Shown here: positions 1 through 6,577 of the stretch, piece after piece
How the letters are laid out: the number at the start of each line of letters is the position of its first letter
Position numbering within the stretch: the stretch's first letter is position 1
Assembly: GCA_017474045.1 (NCBI GenBank)
Contig: JAFUHX010000004.1
Location: forward strand, 1-61,075
Direction of reading: 5' to 3'
Length of the DNA stretch: 61,075 bases
DNA from: Clostridia bacterium
Lineage (GTDB): Bacteria > Bacillota > Clostridia > Oscillospirales > Acutalibacteraceae
Position numbers and translations under genes: made by a program
The notes under the pieces: model-generated
The model's input: only the letters and a program-made list of their open reading frames with translations
Told to the model about the DNA's origin: nothing
The model's database searches: none

Positions 1-55
1 TCAGTTTTACAATTTCTTGTTCATACTCTTTTATGTGTCTGTAGCTTCTGGGCAT
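1..55 (-). CDS. IS3-family transposase OrfA, N-terminal fragment cut by the window edge
   Basis: Only the first 18 codons are visible. They translate to MPRSYRHIKEYEQEIVKL, which resembles the start of the small OrfA protein of many Firmicutes IS3-family elements, where a helix-turn-helix follows. The ATG (55-53) has a GGAGG ribosome site 7 nt upstream. That site lies inside a perfect 13-bp hairpin (63-99). The rest of the gene lies outside the window, so whether the element is intact cannot be judged. The family call rests on a short match and on the IS-end-like sequence just upstream. Confidence 0.6.
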   Translation of the reverse strand, partial: MPRSYRHIKEYEQEIVKL

Positions 56-62
56 AAAAATT

Positions 63-110
63 CCTCCTATGGTAGTTTCTTTAATTCTACCATAGGAGGC
101 TCTTTTTTTC
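63..110. promoter_or_regulatory. Perfect 13-bp hairpin covering the transposase ribosome site; T-tract on the plus side
   Basis: CCTCCTATGGTAG (63-75) pairs perfectly with 87-99 across an 11-nt loop. Read on the minus strand, the 3' arm contains the GGAGG ribosome site of the transposase gene, so the fold would hide it. On the plus strand the stem is followed by CTCTTTTTTTC, a terminator-like tract. Insertion sequences commonly use this design to stop read-through transcription from making transposase. Confidence 0.7.
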
Positions 111-113
111 TAT

Positions 114-138
114 TGTCCGTTTTTACTGGACTTGTTCA
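114..138 (-). repeat. Probable left terminal repeat of the IS3-like element
   Basis: Read on the minus strand, this stretch begins TGAACAAGTCC and ends AACGGACA. That layout, with a TG start and a GACA end about 60 nt ahead of orfA, is like IS150-group IS3 ends. The other end of the element is not in the window, so the match cannot be confirmed here. The region 139-460 beyond it shows no gene. Confidence 0.4.
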
Positions 139-460
139 TAATTCCGTCGGCTTTTTTGTTGGTTTGTGAAATTTAAAGTGGTCGGCAAAATGTTAAATTT
201 CGACCAAAATATGTATGCAAAAATGTGGGACACATCTTTTGGAACAAATGGTGTTATTACAGAGAGACTGAAGCAAACTTAAATCACTTGCTCAAAGCGA
301 GAGATGTTTCACGAATATAATAATATTTATCGATGATGTCAATTATATTATAATAGTCTTTTCAACTGCTAACGATTTGCATAAGAATATTTTTCTGTCG
401 ATAAACCGGTAAAAATATGATATATTTTTAGCAAAATAAATTTGTGTTTGTTCGGATAAT

Positions 461-532
461 ATGATGAAAATGAATCTAAAAAAGATTACAGGAGTTCCCC
501 AAAACTCTACCTATCTCAGAGGTAATTTGTAA
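461..532 (+). CDS. Short ORF (23 codons) overlapping the DUF3791 start
   Basis: ATG ATG AAA ATG opens a 23-codon frame ending in TAA at 530-532, and the A of that stop is the A of the next gene's ATG (TAATG). Such an overlap allows translational coupling. The ribosome site is weak. The peptide includes KKITGVPQNSTYLRGNL and is not recognised. It could be a leader peptide or the tail of a gene whose front has been lost. Confidence 0.3.
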   Translation: MMKMNLKKITGVPQNSTYLRGNL

Positions 533-732
533 TGAGCAGAGAAATGCAGTTTTTTATGTACTTAATAGAACGTTATGCCGGATATAAAAATTCCACAGCC
601 GGTGATGTGCTCACTGAATGGGACGAGCTTGGTGTCAAAAATAAAATTTATGATATGTACGAGCTCTATCATACTGAAGCTAATGAAAATGCTTTTGCTG
701 ATATTGACAGATTAATGGCAGAAGCTCAGTAG
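532..732 (+). CDS. DUF3791 domain-containing protein
   Basis: This 66-aa protein matches the DUF3791 pattern over its whole length: an MQFFMYLIERYA opening, a central WDELG, and IYDMYELYH toward the end. The family is small, mostly alpha-helical and of unknown function. It is often encoded beside DUF3990 or other small accessory genes in gut Firmicutes, and some authors suspect toxin-antitoxin roles. No DUF3990 partner is visible here. The start is preceded by AGAGGTAAT and overlaps the stop of a 23-codon ORF. The family call is fairly firm; a function cannot be given. Confidence 0.75.
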   Translation: MSREMQFFMYLIERYAGYKNSTAGDVLTEWDELGVKNKIYDMYELYHTEANENAFADIDRLMAEAQ

Positions 733-927
733 GAACTGGCATCATGTTTATTAGTTGAATAATTTTCAAAGTAAAACTTTACAAATTTACCCACACCCCA
801 AAAACTTTACAAAACTTTACAAAACTTTACAACAGCAGAAAACACCGGGGAACAATAGGTACTATTTATGGGTATTTTCAGGCATAAAGCCTGTCAAAAT
901 CACACTGAAAAACAACCCATAAATTAA
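733..927. other. Gene-free stretch with a short tandem repeat
   Basis: No coding region is supported. At 801-830 the 10-mer AAAACTTTAC occurs three times in tandem, with degenerate relatives just before it. The sequence then leads into the decayed 3' coding end at 928. Confidence 0.5.
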
Positions 928-993
928 GGTAACAACCCCATGGTTGGTATGACCGTTGCATGTGCAGTTGCTATTGAAGAGGCTTCAAAATAA
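928..993 (+). pseudogene. Decayed 3' end of an unidentified gene (copy 1)
   Basis: An open stretch reading GNNPMVGMTVACAVAIEEASK runs to a TAA and is followed 25 nt later by a clean terminator, as the end of a gene would be. There is no start or upstream coding sequence. A second, more damaged copy with the same last codons lies at 2150-2211, on the other side of the ATPase gene. The parent protein is not recognised. Confidence 0.4.
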
Positions 994-1017
994 TTTTCAT
1001 TTGTTAAAATTTTCATA

Positions 1018-1055
1018 AAAAGGCTCCCGACATAACAGTTGGGAGCCTTTTCTGT
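1018..1055 (+). terminator. Rho-independent terminator
   Basis: AAAAGGCTCCC (1018-1028) pairs with 1041-1051 around a 12-nt loop, and the 3' arm runs into TTTTCTGTTTT. Confidence 0.75.
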
Positions 1056-1314
1056 TTTCAAAACCGTAAAAATCAAAAACGCTTTCCTCCTCCCCCATAA
1101 GTTACTATGTCCCCCTATTTTTCAGATAATTCTGCGGTATTATAATATGCGTATAAACCGACGGTTAAACTTTTTTTTGAAAAGGAGACGGCAGTTATGA
1201 TTATTAAGAAGACATGAAAATCCGTACCCCGAAGAAGCATTTCCACAACATTTCCACTTGAAAAAAATCCACTTCAATTTTATAATGAAGCAAAGCATAC
1301 GGAGGAATTTTAAT

Positions 1315-2073
1315 ATGACAGTTAGTGAAATCAAAAGAAAAATTGATAATTTATTGTTTGCAAAAGAAGAAGATGAGGATCTTGATTGCTTTGATGATGA
1401 TCTTGATTATGAACCCGTTGAAAATCCTTTTTCTCACCTTTATTTCAGAAACAATATTATTAAAATAGTTCTTACAGGCGGTCCATGCTCAGGTAAAAGT
1501 GAATTTGTAAAGCTTGCGTCTGATGAACTCAAAAAGCGAAACATCCCCGTTTTCGTTGTAAATGAAACCGCTACGGAACTGCTTAAAGGAAATCTTGTTT
1601 TTGACGACGATCCCGTTGCTTTCCAGAAAGCAGTATGTTTCCTTCAGCTTCAGAAAGAAAAAGCAATTGAGAATTACACTCTGGATTACCTCAGAAAAAA
1701 GAACCTTACAAATGCAGTAATAATCTATGACCGTTCTGCATGGGACGGACGTGCTTATCTTGATGACGATGTATGGATACAAAATGTAGGCCGTAAATAT
1801 GATGTTTACAACAATTTAGGAAACCGTTTTGTAATTCATCTCGAAAGTGCCGCATCAATAGGTAAATTCTCAAAGGATAACAACGAAGAAAGATATGAAA
1901 CAGAAGAGTGTGCCGCAAGAATTGATAAACGTCTTTTCGATATCTACCGTTCTCATCCGTATTTTGCACACATACCTGCCAGAGAAGACTATGAACAGAA
2001 AAAGGCTGAATTTCTGAAGCTGTTTATGGCGCATGTTGAAAGCAAACTCATATCTGAAAAGGAGGATGACTGA
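1315..2073 (+). CDS. P-loop ATPase, AAA_28 / NadR-like kinase family
   Basis: A 252-aa cytoplasmic protein. An acidic N-terminal tail of about 45 residues leads into a P-loop, GGPCSGKS, near residue 58. An IIYDRSAWDG segment follows in the Walker B/lid position. The order matches AAA_28-type ATP-binding proteins related to the kinase domain of NadR. Family members phosphorylate small molecules or nucleosides, but the substrate here is unknown. I chose the ATG at 1315 because GGAGG sits 9 nt before it; an in-frame ATG-less extension back to 1258 lacks a ribosome site. The gene stands alone between two decayed direct repeats, which suggests it was moved or duplicated as a cassette. Confidence 0.65.
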   Translation: MTVSEIKRKIDNLLFAKEEDEDLDCFDDDLDYEPVENPFSHLYFRNNIIKIVLTGGPCSGKSEFVKLASDELKKRNIPVFVVNETATELLKGNLVFDDDPVAFQKAVCFLQLQKEKAIENYTLDYLRKKNLTNAVIIYDRSAWDGRAYLDDDVWIQNVGRKYDVYNNLGNRFVIHLESAASIGKFSKDNNEERYETEECAARIDKRLFDIYRSHPYFAHIPAREDYEQKKAEFLKLFMAHVESKLISEKEDD

Positions 2074-2149
2074 AAATTTCAGGGGGACTTATAAATCTTT
2101 TTCTTGACTATATTTGGTTATCCGTATGGGTACGGGTACAGGCGGCGCA

Positions 2150-2211
2150 GGTAACAACCCCGTCTTTCACGACCGCCTATGTTCAGCCCTATTGAAGAGG
2201 CTTCAAAGTAA
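2150..2211 (+). pseudogene. Decayed 3' end of an unidentified gene (copy 2)
   Basis: This repeats the 12-mer GGTAACAACCCC and the 19-mer CTATTGAAGAGGCTTCAAA of the copy at 928-993, but the middle is shortened and out of frame. Upstream (2130-2150) the reading frame is glycine-rich. The block is a fossil, not a gene. Confidence 0.4.
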
Positions 2212-2300
2212 TCCTTTATTTATAAGAGTTTTTGAGACTTTTTAAGACTTCTGAAGTTCTTGATAAATTCTCGTCACGTGAAAATTAAACATTAAAAACT

Positions 2301-2349
2301 TAGACACATCATTTTGGAGTTTTCCACGATGATGTGTCTATATTTTTTT
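2301..2349 (+). terminator. Rho-independent terminator
   Basis: A perfect 12-bp stem, TAGACACATCAT (2301-2312) with 2329-2340, is followed by TATTTTTTT. It closes the ATPase region. Confidence 0.85.
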
Positions 2350-2391
2350 GTAAAAAATACCAAGCAAAGATGCATTAAATTGAACAAACTA

Positions 2392-2420
2392 TTGATTTTT
2401 CCGTTGTAATGTGGTAAATT
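2392..2420 (+). promoter_or_regulatory. Promoter of the leucine-rich repeat protein gene
   Basis: TTGATT (2392-2397), a 17-nt spacer, and TAAATT (2415-2420). The predicted transcription start, about 2427, falls at the first helix of the structured leader downstream. Confidence 0.5.
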
Positions 2421-2424
2421 ATTC

Positions 2425-2590
2425 TTGCGACTCAATTTCATAATTTTTATCCAATCGGTAGAGAATAAACTTGGTAAAAGTGTATTCTCTTATTTAACCA
2501 TATCTACTGATTGGAGTTAAAGAAATTGTGTCGCAACAAATGAGATACATTTTTGCAGTGCGTCTCATTTGAGGCGCACTTTTTATATTT
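2425..2590 (+). ncRNA. Structured 5' leader with alternative hairpins, attenuator-like
   Basis: Nested pairings are visible. TTGCGAC (2425-2431) pairs with 2530-2536 and encloses CCAATCGGT (2451-2459) with 2506-2514, which encloses AGAGAATA (2460-2467) with 2483-2490. Next come two competing hairpins. AAATGAGA (2538-2545) can pair with TCTCATTT (2563-2570). Alternatively 2557-2565 pairs with 2572-2580, followed by TTTTTATATTT, as a terminator just before the ribosome site of the next gene. The second stem uses bases of the first, so both cannot form together. I do not recognise a known riboswitch class. Confidence 0.55.
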
Positions 2591-2607
2591 AAGGAGGAAA
2601 AAGAAAA

Positions 2608-4608
2608 ATGAAGAAATTGGGTTTGTTGTTTGCAACGGTGCTTATGATTATGATGTTTGCATTTTCAGCAAGTGCATTAGAACCAACGGGTCAGTGCGGC
2701 GAAAATGTTTATTGGAGTTTTGACGAAAGCACAGGTGAGCTTGTTATCAGTGGTGAGGGAAATATTTGGGACTATGAGTGTTATCTTTCTCCCTTTACCC
2801 GTGAAAATTTCGAAACTGTTGTTATTAAAAACGGTGTGACCAGCATAGGTGAGTATGTTTTCTATATGTCAAGTATGTCAGACATAACTATACCTGACAG
2901 TGTAACGACTATCGGTGAACTTGCTTTCTATTTCTGCACTAAACTTGCAAATATAGACATTCCCGATAGTGTAACAACTATCGGTGATTATAATTTCAAT
3001 TTATGCTCATCTATTACGCATGTTAACTTGGGAAGTGGGGTAACAACTATCGGTGAATCTGTTTTTAGTAATTGTTCAAAGCTTACAAGTATAATTGTAG
3101 ATGCAGACAATAAATTTTATTCAAATGATGACAAAGGAGTTCTTTTTAACAAGGACAAAAGTGTTCTTGTTAAGTATCCCGAAGGAAATGCTGATACATC
3201 TTACATTATCCCGAATAGTGTAACATCTGTTGAAGATTATGCTTTGTACAATTGCTATAGCCTTACAAGTATAACCATACCTGACGGTTTAACAACTATT
3301 GGTGAATCTGTTTTTAGTAATTGTTCAAAGCTTACAAGTATAAATATACCCTCCAGTGTAACAACCATCGGTGAATCTGTTTTTAGCGGGTGTTCAAAGC
3401 TTACAAGTATAATTGTAGATGCAGACAATAAATTTTATTCAAATGATGATAAAGGAGTTCTTTTTAACAAGGACAAAAGCGTTCTTGTTAAGTATCCCGA
3501 AGGAAATGCTGATACGTCTTACACAATCCCGAACAGCGTAACAACTATCGGAAACACCGCCTTTTCTTCAAATAACTTAACTAACATAAACATACCTAAC
3601 AGCGTAACTACAATAGGAAACAGTGCTTTCTCTTTTAACAATAACTTAACTAACATAAACATACCTGACAGCGTAACCACAATAGGAAACGGCGCCTTCT
3701 ATAACTCTCACGCGCTTACAAATATAGACATACCTGACAGTGTAATAACTATTGGTGCCTCCGCTTTTGATAACTGTTATAAATTAACGAATGTAACTAT
3801 AGGAAGCGGTGTTACAACTATTGGTAATGATGCTTTCCGCTGCGGCGATGCCCTTACAAATATAACTGTTGATGCGGATAACACAGCATATTCAAGTGAT
3901 AGCAGAGGTGTTCTTTTCAACAAGAATAAAACTGTTCTTATTCAGTATCCTATGGGTAATATTGAAACATCCTATACTATTCCTAACAGTGTAATAACTA
4001 TCAATGACTTTGCTTTCCCGGGATGTACAAATCTTGTTGCCGTAACTATTCCCGGCAGTGTAAAAACTCTCGGTAACGGAGCATTCTTTTATTGCACTAA
4101 TCTTGCAGATATATATTATATGGGCACGAAGGATACGTGGAAAGAAGTATATATTTATCCCCTTAACAATGATCACTTTTTAGATGCAACCATCCATTTT
4201 ATACACGATAAACACTCCTATTCTTCTCAAGTTACAAAACAACCGACTCATCTTGAACAGGGCGAGAAGCTTTTTACTTGCGCTTGTGGTGACACTTACA
4301 CAGAGCCCATTGCAAAACTTACAAAACACAGCTATACATCAACAATCATAAAGAATCCTACTTGTTCAGAAAAAGGCGTAGAGCAACTTTTTTGTGAATG
4401 CGGTTACTCTTACAATAGGGATATCAAAACAACAGAACACAACTATGTTGATGATGTGTGTATAGAATGTGGCAAAAGCAAAGTTGACAACTGCTCCTGC
4501 AACTGCCACAAATCAGGATTTATGGGCTTTATTTGGAAGATTATTCTCTTCTTCAACAAGCTCTTTAAAACCAACAAAACTTGTGCTTGTGGCGTAGCTC
4601 ATTATTAA
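2608..4608 (+). CDS. BspA-like leucine-rich repeat surface protein with Cys-rich C-terminal tail
   Basis: A 666-aa secreted protein. Residues 1-24 are a signal peptide ending ASA. Residues about 60-520 are LRR_5 (BspA/TpLRR-type) repeats built on the phrase IPDSVTTIG, the fold used by surface adhesins of gut and oral anaerobes. Two linker segments read NKFYSNDDKGVLFNKDKS and are near-identical at the DNA level (about 3057-3212 and 3371-3522), a recent internal duplication. The C-terminus has paired CxCG motifs, then CSCNCHKSG, a hydrophobic segment and CACGVAHY. I recall such tails on other clostridial surface proteins, and a cell-surface retention role is plausible. It stands alone between an attenuator-like leader and a terminator. 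The ATG has AAGGAGG upstream. Confidence 0.85.
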   Translation: MKKLGLLFATVLMIMMFAFSASALEPTGQCGENVYWSFDESTGELVISGEGNIWDYECYLSPFTRENFETVVIKNGVTSIGEYVFYMSSMSDITIPDSVTTIGELAFYFCTKLANIDIPDSVTTIGDYNFNLCSSITHVNLGSGVTTIGESVFSNCSKLTSIIVDADNKFYSNDDKGVLFNKDKSVLVKYPEGNADTSYIIPNSVTSVEDYALYNCYSLTSITIPDGLTTIGESVFSNCSKLTSINIPSSVTTIGESVFSGCSKLTSIIVDADNKFYSNDDKGVLFNKDKSVLVKYPEGNADTSYTIPNSVTTIGNTAFSSNNLTNINIPNSVTTIGNSAFSFNNNLTNINIPDSVTTIGNGAFYNSHALTNIDIPDSVITIGASAFDNCYKLTNVTIGSGVTTIGNDAFRCGDALTNITVDADNTAYSSDSRGVLFNKNKTVLIQYPMGNIETSYTIPNSVITINDFAFPGCTNLVAVTIPGSVKTLGNGAFFYCTNLADIYYMGTKDTWKEVYIYPLNNDHFLDATIHFIHDKHSYSSQVTKQPTHLEQGEKLFTCACGDTYTEPIAKLTKHSYTSTIIKNPTCSEKGVEQLFCECGYSYNRDIKTTEHNYVDDVCIECGKSKVDNCSCNCHKSGFMGFIWKIILFFNKLFKTNKTCACGVAHY

Positions 4609-4616
4609 ACACATAA

Positions 4617-4650
4617 AAGGGAACGGACCAAAACCGTTCCCTTAGTTTTT
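4617..4650 (+). terminator. Terminator of the leucine-rich repeat gene
   Basis: AAGGGAACGG (4617-4626) pairs with 4634-4643 around a 7-nt loop, with a T-rich tract after it. Confidence 0.85.
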
Positions 4651-4761
4651 TCCTTTTCAAAAGGCAAGAAGTATTATGTGAGAATCCGTGCGTATAAGAC
4701 TGTAAACAAGAAACAGGTTTACGGTGCATGGAGTACTGTGAAGAGTATAAAGGTTAAATAA
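4651..4761 (+). pseudogene. 3' remnant of an Fn3-type surface protein gene
   Basis: An open frame directly after the terminator reads GKKYYVRIRAYKTVNKKQVY, then GAWSTVKSIKVK and a stop. This is the typical last strand pair of a fibronectin type III domain at the end of clostridial surface proteins. There is no start codon or upstream coding sequence, and a proper terminator follows. I infer that the front of the gene was lost by deletion, perhaps by recombination with the neighbouring surface protein. Confidence 0.6.
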
Positions 4762-4768
4762 CACAAAA

Positions 4769-4806
4769 ACAGCCATTGGATAACGTAATCCGGTGGCTGT
4801 TTTTTT
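4769..4806 (+). terminator. Terminator of the Fn3 remnant
   Basis: ACAGCCATTGGAT (4769-4781) pairs with 4788-4800 with two G-U pairs, followed by TTTTTT. Confidence 0.8.
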
Positions 4807-4996
4807 GTGGGGGTCATACTTTTTTTAGTAGCCTTATAAGACCGAAAAATTATATCTCAAAATTCGGTGGTCTATTAGGAGAGATAAAAGTTATTAAACA
4901 AAATCTTGTTTATGAAAAATTTCATCTTTTTCGTTGAAAAGCAACCATGTTGCCCTCATTGTGTTGTCAATTATACATTTTCAATATAAATATTGA

Positions 4997-5025
4997 TTGA
5001 CTTTGCCCAGCGACAAAAGTATAAT
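4997..5025 (+). promoter_or_regulatory. Promoter of the condensation-domain gene
   Basis: TTGACT, a 17-nt spacer and TATAAT, ending 28 nt before the gene's start codon. Confidence 0.7.
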
Positions 5026-5053
5026 TATAGTATTAAATTCGGAGGAAGTTCAA

Positions 5054-6454
5054 ATGAAAAAGAATACAACCGCCCTACCCTATAAATTATATGACATCAT
5101 TCCCTCTCAGGACGCTATGTACCTTATGTATAAATACGGAATACATAAGCAAATGGCTCAGATTCCCTCTTCTCTTACAATAAAAGATGAAATGGATTTT
5201 GACCTTCTTCGTGAAGCTTTTAATATTGCCATTACCCGCCATGATTGCCTGAGACTGAGATTTATTAAGGTCAACAAAGAAATCAAGCAATATTTCGGAC
5301 CGGAATATCGCTATGAACTTCCTGTTATGCACTTCAAAAGTCTTGAAGAACAAGAAGCCTTTTTTGAAAAAGACGCTGTAAAGCCCGTTAAGTTTGACAA
5401 AGGAGAGCTTTTCAGAGCCTATCTTTTCAGAACCGACGGAGCGCACATCGGAATTTATGTCAACTTTACCCATCTTATAACTGACGCCATGGGAATTTCG
5501 GTTTTCTTTCAGGATTATCTTGATATCTATAACGCCCTTCATGATAATACTCCCATGCCCGAAATGCCTGCAAGCTATGAAGAATATATTATTGAAGAAC
5601 TCAAGAGAGCCTCTGACACAAAAAAAATGGCTAAGCACGAAAAGTTTTATAAAGAGTATTTTCTCAAAGGCGGCGAGCCTTATTACGCAGGTGTTCACGG
5701 CGGAGAATTTCTTGATAAATACAGAAAAAAGAAAAAGGACCCTTCTATCCGTGTTCCTCTTGCCTATAACCCCCTTTATGACAAATGCGACATGATGACT
5801 AAGCATATTTCGCCTAAGGAAGCTCAGGTTATTGCTGAATACTGCCTTTCAAAGCAGATTGCTCCCGAAAGTATTTTTCAGTTTGGCCTTCGTTCCCATT
5901 GCAGTAAGGTCAACAGCCGTATCAACGACGTTTCCATGATGGCGGTCTGCAGCAAGAGAGCAACAAAAAAAGAAAAGAATATGACCGGCTGTTTGGCTCA
6001 GCCCATTCAGATCAGAACAATTCTTGACGAAAAGATGACCTTCAACGAAGCTATTAACGAAATGGTTGCCGTCAGAACCTCACTTTATCGCCATGTTGCC
6101 TATCCCTATACCAAAGCCCGTACAATGTCGCTTGAAATGTATGGCTTCAGCGCAATTCAAGGACCAAATTCATTGATGTTTTCCTGGATTCCCCTTCCTG
6201 TTAACGGTGAATTCGGCTTCGACTTCGAATTTAAAACCTATAACCTCGGAAGGTATTTCACTCCGCTTTACACAATAACCATGCCCGATCCCTCAGACAA
6301 GGGAATTAACATGTGTTATATGTATCGGACTAAGCTTTCAACAAAAGAACAGATTGAATTGCTTCACGAAAACACAGTTAAGGCAATTATGTTGGGAATT
6401 GAAAATCCGGAAATGACTGTTGGCGAAATTCTTGACGCACTTAAAGAGCAATAA
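5054..6454 (+). CDS. Stand-alone condensation-domain (acyltransferase-type) protein
   Basis: A 466-aa cytoplasmic protein with no carrier or adenylation domain. Near residue 150 it has NFTHLITDAMG, which fits the HxxxD core of the condensation/BAHD-like acyltransferase fold. The first His of the HHxxxDG motif of non-ribosomal synthetases is a Thr here. Free-standing members (PapA5 or alcohol O-acetyltransferase types) move an acyl group from CoA or a carrier to an alcohol or amine. The substrate cannot be inferred. GGAGG lies 8 nt before the chosen ATG; a possible extension to 4997 overlaps the promoter. A MATE exporter follows after a terminator, so a make-and-export pairing is possible but not shown. 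Confidence 0.7.
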   Translation: MKKNTTALPYKLYDIIPSQDAMYLMYKYGIHKQMAQIPSSLTIKDEMDFDLLREAFNIAITRHDCLRLRFIKVNKEIKQYFGPEYRYELPVMHFKSLEEQEAFFEKDAVKPVKFDKGELFRAYLFRTDGAHIGIYVNFTHLITDAMGISVFFQDYLDIYNALHDNTPMPEMPASYEEYIIEELKRASDTKKMAKHEKFYKEYFLKGGEPYYAGVHGGEFLDKYRKKKKDPSIRVPLAYNPLYDKCDMMTKHISPKEAQVIAEYCLSKQIAPESIFQFGLRSHCSKVNSRINDVSMMAVCSKRATKKEKNMTGCLAQPIQIRTILDEKMTFNEAINEMVAVRTSLYRHVAYPYTKARTMSLEMYGFSAIQGPNSLMFSWIPLPVNGEFGFDFEFKTYNLGRYFTPLYTITMPDPSDKGINMCYMYRTKLSTKEQIELLHENTVKAIMLGIENPEMTVGEILDALKEQ

Positions 6455-6469
6455 TAAAATATACCACAT

Positions 6470-6507
6470 AAAAACCGTTGTATTTTTCTTATATTACAAC
6501 GGTTTTT
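6470..6507 (+). terminator. Terminator of the condensation-domain gene
   Basis: AAAAACCGTTGTA (6470-6482) pairs with 6495-6507. The 3' arm ends in a T-tract. Confidence 0.85.
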
Positions 6508-6519
6508 GTTTTTCGCCCA

Positions 6520-6547
6520 TTGAAAAAAACTGAATTAAGGCTATAAT
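6520..6547 (+). promoter_or_regulatory. Promoter of the MATE gene
   Basis: TTGAAA, a 16-nt spacer and TATAAT. Confidence 0.6.
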
Positions 6548-6577
6548 TATATTAACATAAAAAACGAGGCGAAAAAA

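Noticed and set aside
801-830. Three copies of AAAACTTTAC as an iteron-type origin
   Set aside because: Only three short AT-rich copies exist, with no replication gene nearby; simple slippage explains them.
5087-5806. Long minus-strand frame inside the condensation-domain gene
   Set aside because: It lacks a ribosome site and is the antisense shadow of a conserved protein.
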